64,000 nt of DNA from Niallia alba (GCF_012933555.1 NZ_JABBPK010000001.1:3574001-3638000); one strand, 5' to 3'; positions 9,410 through 20,473 are shown, counted from the first letter of the stretch. Program-made: numbers and translations. The notes: a model not told the origin generated them from the letters alone.

Positions 9410-9672
9410 TAAAAAAAGCAATGAGAATATCTCATTGCCGTGCAGTCCAATTAACAGTATTAATATGCACAAACAGTGAGATAGCTCTCCAAAACAGTTC
9501 CTTGTTTTGACAGTCTTACATTTATTCAATGCAAAACCAGTAAAAAAAGCAATGAGAACTTTCCTTACTTCGGCGATCTATCCCTTTCATAATTCTTCTC
9601 TGAAGCTCATTCTTCTCCGAATTATTACTCTTGAAGTTCGCACCTCTACCTTCACTTATTAAGTTATAAGTT
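9410..9672 (-). promoter_or_regulatory. Lysine riboswitch (L box) with terminator, controls lysC
   Basis: On the minus strand the conserved L-box segments appear in order: AAGGTAGAGGTGCGAACTT, AGTAA, GGAGAAGAATGAGCTT, GAAAGGGATAGATCGCCGAAG. A perfect terminator hairpin follows at 9411-9438 (GCAATGAGA / TCTCATTGC with a T-run). The terminator arm is also complementary to a copy at 9549-9557, so an antiterminator can form when lysine is absent. This explains the gene-free stretch 9297-9717. A 78-codon ORF across the leader has no ribosome site and follows the riboswitch sequence, so I do not call it. Confidence 0.93.
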
Positions 9673-9678
9673 GCCATC

Positions 9679-9707
9679 ATTATAGCACAGTGTTTTTATT
9701 ACGACAA
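9679..9707 (-). promoter_or_regulatory. Promoter of the lysC riboswitch transcript
   Basis: TTGTCG, 17 bases, TATAAT with TG one base before the -10 (extended -10). It lies 10 bases downstream of the uvrC stop and feeds straight into the L box. Confidence 0.85.
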
Positions 9708-9717
9708 TTATTATTTT

Positions 9718-11490
9718 TTATTCCTGTAATTTAGCAAGTAATTGTTCTGCCACATTTGCTGGAATTCCTATTTCTAAAAACTCTTCGATTGAAGCTTCCT
9801 TCATTTTCTTTACAGAACCAAACGTTTTTAAAAGAAGCTTTCTACGTTTTTCCCCAATTCCAGGAATTTCATCTAATAAAGATTGAAAAGCATTTTTTCC
9901 TCTTAATTGACGATGGAATGTAATCGCAAAACGGTGAACTTCATCTTGGATTCTTTGTAATAAATAGAACTCCTGACTATTTCGCGCCAGTGGAATAATC
10001 TCTAATGGATTTCCAAATAGAAGCTGAGAGGTGCGGTGCTTATCATCTTTCACTAAACCAGCTACTGGAATATCTAAGCTTAATTCATCAAGCAAAACCT
10101 CTCTTACTGTTTCCAAGTGACCTTTTCCTCCATCAATTAATAATAAATCGGGAAGCGGCAATCCTTCTTTTAGAACACGCTGATACCTTCTACGAATAAC
10201 TTCACGCATTGATTCATAGTCATCTGGGCCTTTAACAGATTTGATTTTATACTTACGATACTCTCGTTTCGCCGGTTTTCCATCAATAAAGACGATCATT
10301 GCTGACACAGGGTTAGTCCCTTGAATATTACTGTTATCAAATGCCTCAATGCGGAGCGGAGTATAGATACCCATTTGTTTCCCTAGATTTTCAACTGCCT
10401 TTATTGTTCGCTCTTCGTCTCTTTCAATTAAGGAAAACTTCTCCTTCAAAGCGTTTTTTGCATTTTTATTAGCCAATAATACAAGTTCCTTTTTTTGCCC
10501 TCTTTGCGGTTTTATCACTTTCACCTTTAATAATTCCTCGACAATATCGCTTTGGATATCGTCTGGAAGATAAATTTCCTTCGGTTTAAAATGATTGGCT
10601 TTCTCATAAAATTGTCCTAGATATGTTAACATTTCCTCCTCTGGCTCTTGATAAATAGGAAACGTGCTAACATCTCGTTCAATTAGCTTTCCTTGGCGGA
10701 CAAAAAACACTTGAACACACATCCAACCTTTATCATAGGAATAACCAAAAATATCTCTATCTACTAAATCGGTCATCATCATCTTTTGCTTTTCCATCGT
10801 TGCTTCAATATGAGCAATTTGGTCGCGATATTCTTTCGCACGTTCAAAATCTAATTCTTCCGATGCTGCCATCATCTTTTCAGACAGCTCTTTTTTTATC
10901 TCTTTATATCCACCATTTAGAAATTTCGTAATATCATCTGTCATCATCTTGTATTCTTGCTCTGGAACCTCGTTTACACAAGGTGCAAGACATTGTCCTA
11001 AATGATAATATAAGCATACTCTATCTGGTAATACATTACATTTGCGCAAAGGATAGATTCGGTCAAGAAGCTTTTTGGTTTCGTTTGCTGCTTGGACATT
11101 AGGATAGGGACCAAAGTATTTCCCTTTATCTTTCTTTACATTTCGAGTGGTTATAAGCCGTGGATGTCTTTCAGCCGTCAATTTTATAAACGGATAGCTT
11201 TTATCATCCTTCAGCATAATATTATATTTTGGATCATGCTTTTTTATCAGATTTATTTCTAAAATAAGCGCTTCGATATTGGAAGAGGTTATGATATATT
11301 CAAAATCTTCTATTTCATTGACAAGTCTTAATGTCTTTCCATCATGAGAGCCTGTAAAATAGGAACGGACTCGGTTTTTTAACACCTTTGCTTTTCCTAC
11401 ATAAATAATAGTGCCTTGGCGATCCTTCATTAAATAACAACCAGGCTGATCAGGTAAGATCATTAATTTATTTTTAATGATGTCGTTCAA
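9718..11490 (-). CDS. uvrC: Excinuclease ABC subunit C
   Basis: A 590-residue UvrC, the nuclease that cuts both sides of a DNA lesion loaded by UvrA and UvrB. An N-terminal GIY-YIG nuclease domain (about 14-95, with GCYLMKD and [14 protein letters not shown]), a UVR motif that binds UvrB (about 200-235), the RNase H-like second nuclease domain, and C-terminal helix-hairpin-helix motifs ([18 protein letters not shown]) are all visible. The start is a TTG with GGAGGG upstream; the first ATG is nine codons later and has no ribosome site. It sits between trxA and lysC as in B. subtilis. Confidence 0.97.
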   Translation of the reverse strand: MNDIIKNKLMILPDQPGCYLMKDRQGTIIYVGKAKVLKNRVRSYFTGSHDGKTLRLVNEIEDFEYIITSSNIEALILEINLIKKHDPKYNIMLKDDKSYPFIKLTAERHPRLITTRNVKKDKGKYFGPYPNVQAANETKKLLDRIYPLRKCNVLPDRVCLYYHLGQCLAPCVNEVPEQEYKMMTDDITKFLNGGYKEIKKELSEKMMAASEELDFERAKEYRDQIAHIEATMEKQKMMMTDLVDRDIFGYSYDKGWMCVQVFFVRQGKLIERDVSTFPIYQEPEEEMLTYLGQFYEKANHFKPKEIYLPDDIQSDIVEELLKVKVIKPQRGQKKELVLLANKNAKNALKEKFSLIERDEERTIKAVENLGKQMGIYTPLRIEAFDNSNIQGTNPVSAMIVFIDGKPAKREYRKYKIKSVKGPDDYESMREVIRRRYQRVLKEGLPLPDLLLIDGGKGHLETVREVLLDELSLDIPVAGLVKDDKHRTSQLLFGNPLEIIPLARNSQEFYLLQRIQDEVHRFAITFHRQLRGKNAFQSLLDEIPGIGEKRRKLLLKTFGSVKKMKEASIEEFLEIGIPANVAEQLLAKLQE

Positions 11491-11547
11491 GTTTTTCCCT
11501 CCCAGCTAAAAACAATAAACAAACGAACATATATACTATCTTCTCTA

Positions 11548-11575
11548 ATTATAGAGAATTTCGTCGATTCATCAA
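11548..11575 (-). promoter_or_regulatory. uvrC promoter
   Basis: TTGATG, 16 bases, TATAAT on the minus strand, about 50 bases upstream of the uvrC TTG. In 11580-11780 I see nothing else of note. Confidence 0.7.
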
Positions 11576-11782
11576 GAAAAAAGTCTAGAATGGAAATAAT
11601 TTGATGAGAACGGTTTATTTTTGAATGGGGAGATGAGGAGGATGAAAGTATTTTCGCGCTATCCATTGTTTTGAAGAACGCCTTTTTTCTCTTGTACTCT
11701 TTCCTTTTTATACTTTCCTTCCCTTGATATACAATCTTTTCGGTCGGTCCAGTCTACACACAACGCTGGTCACCACCTTTAA

Positions 11783-11830
11783 TAAAAAAACTGCAAACAC
11801 TATCTCATATTTTGAGTGTGTTTACAGTTT
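11783..11830 (-). terminator. trxA terminator
   Basis: AACTGTAAACAC pairs with GTGTTTGCAGTT on the minus strand, followed by a run of T, about 30 bases after the trxA stop. Confidence 0.85.
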
Positions 11831-11858
11831 CTTTCTCTTCAACGAAGAAAGTTATTAA

Positions 11859-12173
11859 TTAAACATGTTTTGCTAATAATTCAGAAAGAGCTTCTTTTGG
11901 TTGGAATCCAACTACTTTATCTACTACTTCACCGTCTTTAAGAACTAGTAAAGTTGGGATACTCATTACGCCAAATTTAGATGCTGATCCTTGGTTTTCA
12001 TCTACATCGACTTTAACGATTTTTACGCTATCTCCAATTTCTCCATCAAGCTCTTCAAGAACTGGAGCGATCATTTTACAAGGTCCACACCATGGTGCCC
12101 AGAAGTCTACTAGTACTACACCTGAACCTGTTTCTTCTTGGAATGTTTGATCTGTTGCATGTGTAATGGCCAT
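11859..12173 (-). CDS. trxA: Thioredoxin
   Basis: A 104-residue thioredoxin with the redox site WCGPC at residues 28-32 and the cis-Pro loop MSIPTLLV. It reduces protein disulfides using TrxB and NADPH and serves ribonucleotide reductase, methionine sulfoxide reductases and others. AAGGAGG precedes the ATG. It has its own promoter and terminator, between etfA and uvrC, as in B. subtilis, where trxA is essential and stress-induced. Confidence 0.98.
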   Translation of the reverse strand: MAITHATDQTFQEETGSGVVLVDFWAPWCGPCKMIAPVLEELDGEIGDSVKIVKVDVDENQGSASKFGVMSIPTLLVLKDGEVVDKVVGFQPKEALSELLAKHV

Positions 12174-12214
12174 TTATTATTTGCCTCCTTATTTGATAAA
12201 CTAACAATATCGAA

Positions 12215-12223
12215 AGTATACCA
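12215..12223 (-). promoter_or_regulatory. trxA extended -10 promoter element
   Basis: TGGTATACT on the minus strand is a good extended -10; no clear -35 is seen at 17 bases. It is about 45 bases upstream of the trxA ATG. Confidence 0.5.
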
Positions 12224-12298
12224 TGCTTTCAGTAATGATACTAATAATATGTTTCAAGTATCATTTTCCCCCACTAGTACTTAATACATTCACCATTA

Positions 12299-13276
12299 TT
12301 AGAACGTTCCGGTTTTGTCCCATTCTTTAATTAAAGCAGGAATTATGTCAAATAAATCCCCTACAATCCCGTAATCAGCTACTTCAAAAATAGGAGCATT
12401 TGGGTCTTTATTGATAGCAATAATTGTTTTAGCGGATGTGACGCCAACAAGGTGCTGAATAGCACCTGAAATACCACAAGCGATATAAACATCTGGAGCG
12501 ACGGTTTTTCCTGTTTGTCCAAGTTGAATAGAAGCATCGCATATTCCTAATTCTACAGCCCCTCTTGATACACCAACCGTTCCGCCAAGTATTTCTGCTA
12601 ATTTATTTATTAAAGCAAATCCTTCTTCATTCTGTATTCCTCTTCCAGCACCAACAATAATTTTCGCATCCACTAGCCCTATTACATCAGCCTTTTTTTG
12701 TTCTAGGCCAATTAAAGCTGTGATTGGCTGATCAATTGTTACTTTCAAATTATAAATGCTTGGGTTTGATTTCTCTTTTCTTTGTGATGCTGACCATTTT
12801 TTTGGCTTAATGGTAACAAGAAAAGCAGAATCATTATTAACTTCTATTTTTTCGATTAATTTGCCAGAATAAACAGGGCGATTAAAGGACAGCTTGCCAT
12901 CATGAAAGTCAAAGCTCTCTATATTCGAATATAACGGTAGGTCCCATTTTTCACTTAGATAGGGAGAGAGGGATCTTCCAATATCTGTGTGTCCACACAG
13001 AAGGATGGTAGGCTTGAGTTGGTCCCAAACAGATAATAGTGCCTTCGCATACGTTTCATTTAAAAATCTAGAAAGCAAAGGATGTTCCACGATCACTATT
13101 TGATCGACATCATATTGGTGCCATTCAGATTCATCCTTTTTTATGTCGTCTCCCATTATTAAAAGGATAATGTCTGCCTCTCTTTGTAATTGCTTTGCTG
13201 CTGAAATACACTCAAGCGTAATGGAGGCAAGCTTATCTTGTTGATATTCTCCTAAAATAACAATTTTATCTTTCAC
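12299..13276 (-). CDS. etfA: Electron transfer flavoprotein alpha subunit
   Basis: About 325 residues from the GTG at 13276, the B. subtilis length; an ATG five codons earlier overlaps the GGAGGGG that must be the ribosome site for the GTG. EtfA binds FAD in its C-terminal domain, where the family signature is seen as ELGICDASIQLGQTGKTVAPDVYIACGISGAIQHLVG. With EtfB it takes electrons from acyl-CoA dehydrogenases to the quinone pool. It is the third gene of lcfA-etfB-etfA, the fatty-acid degradation cluster. Confidence 0.95.
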   Translation of the reverse strand: MKDKIVILGEYQQDKLASITLECISAAKQLQREADIILLIMGDDIKKDESEWHQYDVDQIVIVEHPLLSRFLNETYAKALLSVWDQLKPTILLCGHTDIGRSLSPYLSEKWDLPLYSNIESFDFHDGKLSFNRPVYSGKLIEKIEVNNDSAFLVTIKPKKWSASQRKEKSNPSIYNLKVTIDQPITALIGLEQKKADVIGLVDAKIIVGAGRGIQNEEGFALINKLAEILGGTVGVSRGAVELGICDASIQLGQTGKTVAPDVYIACGISGAIQHLVGVTSAKTIIAINKDPNAPIFEVADYGIVGDLFDIIPALIKEWDKTGTF

Positions 13277-13297
13277 TATGAACCCCTCCATAACTTT

Positions 13298-14050
13298 TCA
13301 TTGCAATGATTTTAATAATTTGTTTAATGTAACTGCCTTATCCCATGTTTCCCCTTGAATCATCGTCTGTTTACGTTTTAACTGTGGATATGAATATTCG
13401 CTTAAAGTATTATGTGATAGACTTTCTTGTGATTGTTTGAATAATAGGGGCTTCTTTTTTGCTTTCATAATTCCGGCAAGGGATGGTAGACGAGGAACAT
13501 GTAAACCTTGTGGGATGGTAATTAAGAAAGGAAAAGGAACACGAAATGACTCTATGTCCCCATCAGTATTTCTTCTAATTAGTGCATTTCCTTCTTCTTC
13601 TTCGATCCGTATTGTTTTGGTAAAGAATGGGATATCTAATGAAGCTGCAAGACGAGGTCCTACTTGACTGGAGGCTCCATCTGTAGAAAAATCTCCTGCA
13701 AGAATTAAATCATAGTCAACATCCTGTATATACTCCTTAATCTTTTTAGCTATATTAGTTGGTGCCTGTTCGTTTGGATTACATTCTATTAAGACCGCTT
13801 CATCCGCTCCCATAGCCAAAGCTACTCTTAATTGCTTTTCGCCTTCTTTTTTGCTTACCATTACCACCGTGATGTGACCACCATATCTCTCCTTTAATTG
13901 TAAAGCCTCTTCTAGACTTATTGCATCTGGGGGATTAATGATGAAATCCTTTTCCTCTGCAAAAACTTGTCCAGATTCAAGTACGAAAGTAGCATCAGGA
14001 GAAATGGTTCTCGATAATAATACAACCATATGCAATCTTTTTTTACTCAT
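13298..14050 (-). CDS. etfB: Electron transfer flavoprotein beta subunit, divergent
   Basis: Roughly 243-254 residues depending on the start. Family landmarks are SLEEALQLKERYGG, LRVALAMGADEAVLIE, SSQVGPRLAASLDIPF and the signature VPRLPSLAGIMKAKKKP. It pairs with EtfA and binds AMP. It is more divergent than usual at the N-terminus, where family proteins begin near MxxVVLL, favouring the ATG at 14029. I list the ATG at 14050, which overlaps the end of lcfA in AATGAGTAA and suggests coupling; a GTG at 14062 is also open. None has an ideal ribosome site. In B. subtilis fadR and fadB lie between lcfA and etfB; here they are absent. Confidence 0.88.
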   Translation of the reverse strand: MSKKRLHMVVLLSRTISPDATFVLESGQVFAEEKDFIINPPDAISLEEALQLKERYGGHITVVMVSKKEGEKQLRVALAMGADEAVLIECNPNEQAPTNIAKKIKEYIQDVDYDLILAGDFSTDGASSQVGPRLAASLDIPFFTKTIRIEEEEGNALIRRNTDGDIESFRVPFPFLITIPQGLHVPRLPSLAGIMKAKKKPLLFKQSQESLSHNTLSEYSYPQLKRKQTMIQGETWDKAVTLNKLLKSLQ

Positions 14051-15728
14051 TTCCTTCTTCACTTTCTTTCTTCAATTGTCTTCGCAATATTTTCCCAACC
14101 GCTGTTTTTGGAAGTTCTTCCCTAAATTCGTAAATACGAGGGACTTTGAAGGAAGCCAATCTTTTTCGCATAAACTGATCCAATTCTTCTTCTGTAACCG
14201 TCATTCCCTTGCGCATTACAATAAATGCCTTGACTGTTTCTCCTCTATAAGAATCTTTTACTCCAACGACGGATGCTTCCATAATAGCAGGATGCTCATA
14301 CAGAACTTCTTCCACTTCACGAGGGTAAATATTAAAGCCACTGGCAATGATAATATCCTTTTTCCGATCAACGATATAAAAATAGCCATTTTCATCCATA
14401 TATGCGATATCGCCTGTTAATAACCATTCATCCATTAAAACTTTGTTTGTTTCTTCTTCGTTATTCCAATACCCTTTCATCACTTGTGGTCCCTTTATTG
14501 CAAGCTCTCCAATTTCACCCACCGGTAATATTTCGCCTGTTTCTAATGAAAAAATAGCTGCATCCGTTCCTGGCCATGGTACACCAATGCTTCCTTTTAC
14601 AATTTCATTGTCCCAAAGAAAATTCACATGGGTAACAGGGGACGTTTCCGTTAATCCATAGCCCTCTACAATTTTCCCGCCTGTCTTTTCCTCAAATTTC
14701 TCAATTACATCTACTGGTAATGGCGCAGAGCCACTAATCGCGCCTTTAATGGAGGAAAGATCATATTTGCTAATATCTGGGTGATTCATTAAGCCAATGT
14801 AAATGGTCGGCGCTCCTGGGAATACGGTCGGTTTTTGTTTATCGATCGTTTTTAATAGACCAGTTACATCAAATTTTGGAACAAGAATCATTTTATACAC
14901 TTCCATTACGGATAAAACAAGGACTGTCATAAGCCCATAAACATGAAATAACGGCATTACTGCAAGCATTTTTTCTTTTCCTTTTTCCATCTTATACAGC
15001 CATTGTCTGCACATGGAGGTATTGGCAACTAAATTTTGATGGGTTAAAATAACACCCTTTGGAAATCCAGTCGTTCCTCCAGTATATTGTAGAATCGCGA
15101 TATCCTCTTCAAAACTAATCGGTACTTCCTGAAGATCTGTTGCTTTTGTTTTTATTGCTTTGGTAAAAAGATGAATGGCTTTCGATGATGGAATAATTAG
15201 GGGTTTTCCTAGCTCTTTTGCTTGGATGAATGGATAGACGATATTTTTAGGAAATGGTAAATATTCTTTAATGGATGTAATGATAATATGCTCGAGATTT
15301 GTTTGTACCTTCACTTTCTCCACTCTGTTATAAAGCATATCTAATGTTATGATTGCTTTTGCGCCTGAATCTTTCATGATAAATTCTATTTCTCGTTCTT
15401 GATACAGAGGATTTACCGGAACAACAATTCCTCCAGCCTGCAAAATTGCATAAAAGCTAATGACAGTTTGAGGAATATTCGGAAGCATCACAGCTACCCT
15501 GTCCCCTTTTTTCACACCTAAGCTTTGTAAAAATACTGCTAATTGCAATATTTGTTTATAAAGGGTTTTAAAAGTAATTTCTTTTCCCATAAAATGAATA
15601 GCTTTATGTTTCGGATACTCACTTGCTGCGTATTTTAATAATTGTGGGAGAGTATCTGCTCGATAGTAGACATTTTTGGCAATTTGGTCAGGATAAAGTT
15701 TTAACCATCTTTTCTCAGTTTCCAACAC
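14043..15728 (-). CDS. lcfA: Long-chain fatty acid-CoA ligase
   Basis: A 561-residue AMP-forming ligase of the ANL family that activates fatty acids to acyl-CoA for beta-oxidation. The P-loop motif is YTGGTTGFPKGV, the A5 motif EGYGLTETSPVTH, the hinge region FYIVDRKKDIIIASGFNIYPREVEE, and the catalytic Lys is near the end in LPKTAVGKILRR. The start is GTG at 15728 or the next codon TTG; both follow GGAGG. First gene of the lcfA-etfB-etfA cluster; it overlaps etfB slightly. The leader has GAATAGATTC near a TATAAT, only a weak hint of a FadR-like site. Confidence 0.96.
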   Translation of the reverse strand: MLETEKRWLKLYPDQIAKNVYYRADTLPQLLKYAASEYPKHKAIHFMGKEITFKTLYKQILQLAVFLQSLGVKKGDRVAVMLPNIPQTVISFYAILQAGGIVVPVNPLYQEREIEFIMKDSGAKAIITLDMLYNRVEKVKVQTNLEHIIITSIKEYLPFPKNIVYPFIQAKELGKPLIIPSSKAIHLFTKAIKTKATDLQEVPISFEEDIAILQYTGGTTGFPKGVILTHQNLVANTSMCRQWLYKMEKGKEKMLAVMPLFHVYGLMTVLVLSVMEVYKMILVPKFDVTGLLKTIDKQKPTVFPGAPTIYIGLMNHPDISKYDLSSIKGAISGSAPLPVDVIEKFEEKTGGKIVEGYGLTETSPVTHVNFLWDNEIVKGSIGVPWPGTDAAIFSLETGEILPVGEIGELAIKGPQVMKGYWNNEEETNKVLMDEWLLTGDIAYMDENGYFYIVDRKKDIIIASGFNIYPREVEEVLYEHPAIMEASVVGVKDSYRGETVKAFIVMRKGMTVTEEELDQFMRKRLASFKVPRIYEFREELPKTAVGKILRRQLKKESEEGNE

Positions 15729-15855
15729 AATTCCTCCATTTAATTCTATTGTTGTACTAGCTTATTATATGGAGGAATCTATTCATTGGATTATGTATAA
15801 GCCTACTTTCAGCATAATTGAAAAAATATGCGTTATGCCAATCTAATGATAAGCC

Positions 15856-15889
15856 AAAAAAGAACCATCACTAAGTGATAGCCCTTTCT
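15856..15889 (-). terminator. yshE terminator
   Basis: On the minus strand CTATCACT and AGTGATGG form a short stem followed by TTCTTTTTT, just after the yshE stop. Confidence 0.65.
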
Positions 15890-15905
15890 AATATACTTAT
15901 TGCTA

Positions 15906-16313
15906 TTAAGAAATACCTGCGCCAACTACAAAAGATAAACCAACAGAAATAATCATCGAGATAAACCCTACAGCGCGATTATCATTTTTAATTTCTTCAT
16001 CAATTTTAAATTTTGGTGTTAAAAATTCAAAGATGAAATAGCCGATTAACAATAATCCAAAACCATATACACCCCAGATAATCATTGTCAATAAAGAATC
16101 ATTATGCATAATTGAATGCCTAAATACATTCATGATTCCAAACATTTTGCCCCCTGTAGCCATCGCAACTGCTAGATTGCCATTTTTTATTTCATCCCAA
16201 TTATTATATTTGGTTACAAGTTCAAAAATAGCCAAAAATACAACAAGACTTAAAATTACGACACTATAATCCCCTGCTGTTTTTACATACTCATTTCCCC
16301 AAAATTGATTCAT
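15906..16313 (-). CDS. yshE: DUF350 family membrane protein YshE
   Basis: A 135-residue protein with four predicted membrane helices (about 16-34, 47-66, 76-98, 113-134). DUF350 proteins are small membrane proteins of unknown function. The position between lcfA and mutS2 is that of yshE in B. subtilis. GGAGAAA precedes the ATG. It has its own terminator and may be read with mutS2, 34 bases upstream. Confidence 0.87.
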   Translation of the reverse strand: MNQFWGNEYVKTAGDYSVVILSLVVFLAIFELVTKYNNWDEIKNGNLAVAMATGGKMFGIMNVFRHSIMHNDSLLTMIIWGVYGFGLLLIGYFIFEFLTPKFKIDEEIKNDNRAVGFISMIISVGLSFVVGAGIS

Positions 16314-16347
16314 ATGGTTTCTCCTCTGCTAGATTTCTTAAAAAACA

Positions 16348-18699
16348 TTATTTAAATTCTACAACTGTTACACCGCTTCCGCCTTCTCCAGCTTCCCCAA
16401 AACGGATATTCTTTACTGCCCTGTGATTTTTCAAATATTCCTGAACTCCTGAACGAAGTGCTCCTGTTCCTTTTCCATGAATAATTGATACACGAGGGTA
16501 GCCAGCAAGCAGGCTGTCATCGATATATTTTTCAACTCTCGAAAGTGCATTTTCAAATCTTTCGCCACGTAAATCTAATTCCAAACTAACATGATAGTCT
16601 TTTCCCTTTATCGTCGTTAAAGGTTTGGTTTCAACTACTTTAGGTGCTTTAATGAACTCAAGATCCTTTTCTTTTACCTTCATTTTCATAATACCAATTT
16701 GTACTTGCCATTCTTTATTGGAAACCTTTTCTAATAATTGTCCCTTTTGATTAAAGGTTAGAACCTTCACTTCATCACCAGGTTGATATACATGGTTCCT
16801 ATTGGATACTACTTGTTGTTTTTTCATTTCTATTTCTGGTGTTGCATCCTCTAATCGTTTTCTTGCATCAATTAGTTCATGCTCTTTTATTTCCACGCGT
16901 TTTTCCAGCTGCATTTTTCGTAAATCGCCAATAACAACTTCTGCTTCTTTTTTAGCATTTTCGATAATTTCTTTTGCTTCCCTTTTGGCTTTCTCTTGTA
17001 GTGTTTCTTTCTTCTCGTAATACTCCATTACTTGCTTCTGTAAATCACGATGAAGCATTTCAGCTTGTTTTAACAGATCTTTCGCATCTTCATGCTCCCG
17101 TTCTGCCTGCTTACGGCTTTCCTCTAGGGAGGCAATCATATTCTCAATCTTATTGCTGTCTTCACTTACATGAGAGCGAGCAGCGTTAATGACGTCTTCT
17201 TTTAAACCTAGTCGTTTACTAATTTCAAAGGCATTACTTCTGCCAGGTACTCCAATAAGTAATCGATAGGTTGGACTTAATGTTTCAATATCAAATTCGA
17301 CACTTGCATTTACTACTCCATGTCGATTGTACCCATATGCTTTTAACTCTGGATAATGAGTAGTTGCGATGACTCTTGCCCCTCTATTATTTACTTCATC
17401 CAGAATGGAGATAGCAAGTGCAGCTCCTTCTTGAGGGTCTGTACCCGCCCCTAATTCATCAAATAAAACAAGACTCTCATGATCCACTTTTTCGAGAATA
17501 CTTACGATATTAACCATGTGAGAGGAAAAAGTACTCAAAGATTGTTCAATCGACTGCTCGTCTCCAATATCTGCATAGACGGATTTAAATACACCCATTT
17601 CCGAACCGTCTAATACTGGAATCTGCAGACCGGCTTGTGCCATTAGCGTACAAAGTCCTACTGTTTTTAGCGTTACTGTTTTACCACCTGTATTTGGTCC
17701 TGTGATAACAATAGATGTATACGTATCCCCTAGAACAATATCATTTGCCACTACTACTTCAGGCGGGATTAATGGATGTTTTGCTTTAAGAAGAACAATC
17801 TTGCCTTCATTATTAATTTTCGGCTTTGACGCTTTTAAACGATGCGCATATTTTGCTTTTGCAAACATAAAATCGATATCTGCTAATACGTTGACAATAT
17901 GCAATAATTCTTCTTCATATTGAGCAACAAGTGCAGTCAACTGTGTTAAAATACGATCAATCTCTTGTTGTTCTTTGACACGAATCGCTTGCAGTTCATT
18001 ATTTAATGTAACAACAGATTGCGGTTCAATAAATAAAGTTTGCCCAGAAGCACTTTGATCATGAACAATCCCACCATAGTTGCCTCGATATTCTTGTTTA
18101 ACAGGGATTACATAGCGATCATTTCTTATCGTAATAATGCTATCAGAAAGCATTTTTTGAGCATTGGAGGAACGAATCATGCTTTCTAATTTCTCTCGCA
18201 CCTTTGCTTCATTTCTGCGCAGCTGATTTCTTAATGTTCTAAGTGCATCACTTGCACTATCCATTACAGCACCTTGTTCATCAATAGCCATCTTTATTTC
18301 TTCTTCTAATTCAGCAAGTACGATGATACTATCTGTTAAAGTGAAAAGAATCGGGACAGCTTCTTCTTCATGAAATTCTTCAGTAAAACGTTTCATTTGT
18401 CTACTTGCATGGACTGTGCTGGAAATTTGCGTTAATTCTGATGGACTAAGCATACCGCCAATAGAGGATCTTTTCACATGGGCACGGATATCATAGATTC
18501 CATCAAGAGGAATCGATCCACGCATACGATACACCTTAGCTGCTTCATCTGTTTCATCTTGCCATCTTACTACTTCGCTATAATCAGTAGATGGGACTAA
18601 CCCCTCAACTTTATCCCTTCCTAATGAAGAGGACACATGCTCAATTAATTGAGCTTTAATTTTATCAAATTCTAATGTTTTTAATACTCTATCCTGCAT
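16348..18699 (-). CDS. mutS2: Endonuclease MutS2 / ribosome rescue factor
   Basis: A 783-residue MutS2 (MutSB). The lever/clamp region covers about 1-290, then the ABC-type ATPase with Walker [11 protein letters not shown] and Walker [16 protein letters not shown], a long charged coiled coil (about 510-640), a KOW-like segment, and a C-terminal Smr domain with [12 protein letters not shown] and [12 protein letters not shown]. The family suppresses recombination between diverged DNA in some bacteria. In Bacillus it was also reported to split collided ribosomes. GGAGATT precedes the ATG. It follows polX with a 61-base gap. Confidence 0.97.
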   Translation of the reverse strand: MQDRVLKTLEFDKIKAQLIEHVSSSLGRDKVEGLVPSTDYSEVVRWQDETDEAAKVYRMRGSIPLDGIYDIRAHVKRSSIGGMLSPSELTQISSTVHASRQMKRFTEEFHEEEAVPILFTLTDSIIVLAELEEEIKMAIDEQGAVMDSASDALRTLRNQLRRNEAKVREKLESMIRSSNAQKMLSDSIITIRNDRYVIPVKQEYRGNYGGIVHDQSASGQTLFIEPQSVVTLNNELQAIRVKEQQEIDRILTQLTALVAQYEEELLHIVNVLADIDFMFAKAKYAHRLKASKPKINNEGKIVLLKAKHPLIPPEVVVANDIVLGDTYTSIVITGPNTGGKTVTLKTVGLCTLMAQAGLQIPVLDGSEMGVFKSVYADIGDEQSIEQSLSTFSSHMVNIVSILEKVDHESLVLFDELGAGTDPQEGAALAISILDEVNNRGARVIATTHYPELKAYGYNRHGVVNASVEFDIETLSPTYRLLIGVPGRSNAFEISKRLGLKEDVINAARSHVSEDSNKIENMIASLEESRKQAEREHEDAKDLLKQAEMLHRDLQKQVMEYYEKKETLQEKAKREAKEIIENAKKEAEVVIGDLRKMQLEKRVEIKEHELIDARKRLEDATPEIEMKKQQVVSNRNHVYQPGDEVKVLTFNQKGQLLEKVSNKEWQVQIGIMKMKVKEKDLEFIKAPKVVETKPLTTIKGKDYHVSLELDLRGERFENALSRVEKYIDDSLLAGYPRVSIIHGKGTGALRSGVQEYLKNHRAVKNIRFGEAGEGGSGVTVVEFK

Positions 18700-18760
18700 G
18701 GAGTAATCTCCTTTGCTATCCCATTTTACGGATTTAATAATATTTTTGTCGACAAACTGA

Positions 18761-20473
18761 TTAGCCTTTATATAAGAAGGCTAATAATTCTTCTTTTGAC
18801 ATTGCATTTAATACGGTTGATTTTTTTATCCAACCTTTTTTTGCTGTAGATACGCCCATTGCCATATTGTGAAGCTCATGTTTATAATGTGCATCTGTAT
18901 TAATAACAATCTTCACTCCAGCATCTTGTGCCATTTTGACATATGTTGCATTTAAATCTAAGCGGTTAGGATTACTATTCAGTTCTAGAACTGTATTCGT
19001 TTCTTTCGCTAATTGAATGAGCATTTCCATATCGACATCATAACCATCTCTTTTTCCAATTTTTCTTCCCGTTGGATGAGCAATAATATCAACATACTTG
19101 TTTTCCATTGCAGCTTTTAATCGATTCATAATCTTATCTTTGGATTGTGAAAAAGCAGAATGAATAGATGCAATTACGATGTCTAGTTCTTTCAATAAGT
19201 CCTCATCATAATCTAAAGTGCCATCTGGCAAAATATCCATTTCAGCACCAGCTAAAATAGTTATATCCTCATATTTAGCGTTCAACCTTTTAATTTCTTT
19301 TATTTGCTTTCTTACTCTGTCTGGGGTTAATCCGTTTGCAACCTTTAAATATTGAGAATGATCTGTAATGGCCATATATTGATAGCCTAATTTACGATTG
19401 GCTTCTATCATTTCCTCTAATGTATGGGCACCATCACTTGCTGTCGTATGCATATGCAAATCCCCTTTAATATCTTCCAAGGAAATAAGCTTGCTATCTT
19501 CTGAATAGCGTTCTACTTCTTTGCCATCTTCTCTAATCTCAGGGGGAATAAATGGCAGTCCGAAATAATGATAGAACGCTTCCTCTGTCTCAAACGTTTC
19601 TACTTCGCCTGTTTCATTATTCTCGACACCGTACTCACTTATTTTTTCTCCACGTTCCTTTGCTAGTTGTCTCATTCGCACATTATGTTCCTTTGATCCT
19701 GTGAAATGATGCAGTGTTGTTGCAAATTCCTTTGGCTTCACTAATCGAAAGTCAATGGAGACATCATAATCCAATCCTAGAATGACACTTACTTTTGTTG
19801 AGCCTGCCCCAATAACTTCTTTAATGGACGGAAGCTGAAGCAACTGCTCTTTCACCCGATTAGGCTTGTCTGTTGCTATAATAAAATCTAAATCTTTAAT
19901 AGTTTCCCGCACTCTTCTTAAGCTTCCAGCTCTAGAATATTGGACAACGCCTTCCATTTTTGCGAGATGTTCCTCAATCGAGACTGCTATCGGAATCATA
20001 AATGCAATTGGTAATCGCTCTGGTCTCGTTCCAACATTTTGGAGTGCCTCCATAATTTTTTCTTCTGTCTTTTTTCCAAATCCTTTTAATGCTTGTACTT
20101 CCCCTTTTAAACATGCATTTTTTAAATCATCGGCATTTTCAACAGATAACTCTTTATATAATCTTGCTATCTTTTTCCCACCGAGACCTGGCAGCTGCAG
20201 CAAAGGTATTAACCCTTTTGGAACATCGTCTTTTAACTCTTGTAAAACCGTGGATTTTCCTTCTTTTATGTATTCCTCGATAACTGCCGCTGTCCCTTTA
20301 CCTATTCCAGGCAGCTCCGTTAAATCTTCTAGTTCGGTTAAACTCTCTTCACTTGTTTCAATTGTATTAGCAGCTTTTCGAAAGGCAGAAATTTTAAAAG
20401 GATTTTCTCCCTTAAGCTCCATATATATCGCTATTTGTTCTAATAGTCGAATAATCTCTTTATTTGTAATCAT
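18761..20473 (-). CDS. polX: DNA polymerase X family protein with PHP domain
   Basis: 570 residues from the ATG at 20473, the same length as B. subtilis PolX. A GTG five codons earlier is possible, but GGTGA seven to eight bases upstream fits the ATG. The N-terminus has helix-hairpin-helix motifs ([29 protein letters not shown]). The PolX palm has [19 protein letters not shown] (catalytic Asp) and DVSIDFRLV. The C-terminal PHP domain starts with [11 protein letters not shown] and has [26 protein letters not shown] and NTDAH, metal ligands for 3'-5' exonuclease activity. Its role is gap filling in base-excision repair. A terminator lies between it and cvpA upstream. Confidence 0.96.
   Translation of the reverse strand: MITNKEIIRLLEQIAIYMELKGENPFKISAFRKAANTIETSEESLTELEDLTELPGIGKGTAAVIEEYIKEGKSTVLQELKDDVPKGLIPLLQLPGLGGKKIARLYKELSVENADDLKNACLKGEVQALKGFGKKTEEKIMEALQNVGTRPERLPIAFMIPIAVSIEEHLAKMEGVVQYSRAGSLRRVRETIKDLDFIIATDKPNRVKEQLLQLPSIKEVIGAGSTKVSVILGLDYDVSIDFRLVKPKEFATTLHHFTGSKEHNVRMRQLAKERGEKISEYGVENNETGEVETFETEEAFYHYFGLPFIPPEIREDGKEVERYSEDSKLISLEDIKGDLHMHTTASDGAHTLEEMIEANRKLGYQYMAITDHSQYLKVANGLTPDRVRKQIKEIKRLNAKYEDITILAGAEMDILPDGTLDYDEDLLKELDIVIASIHSAFSQSKDKIMNRLKAAMENKYVDIIAHPTGRKIGKRDGYDVDMEMLIQLAKETNTVLELNSNPNRLDLNATYVKMAQDAGVKIVINTDAHYKHELHNMAMGVSTAKKGWIKKSTVLNAMSKEELLAFLYKG

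Noticed and set aside
9293-9529. 78-codon ORF between uvrC and lysC
   Set aside because: It lies in the lysine riboswitch terminator region and lacks a ribosome site.
15729-15800. FadR box before lcfA
   Set aside because: Only a short GAATAGATTC palindrome is seen, too far from the long FadR consensus.
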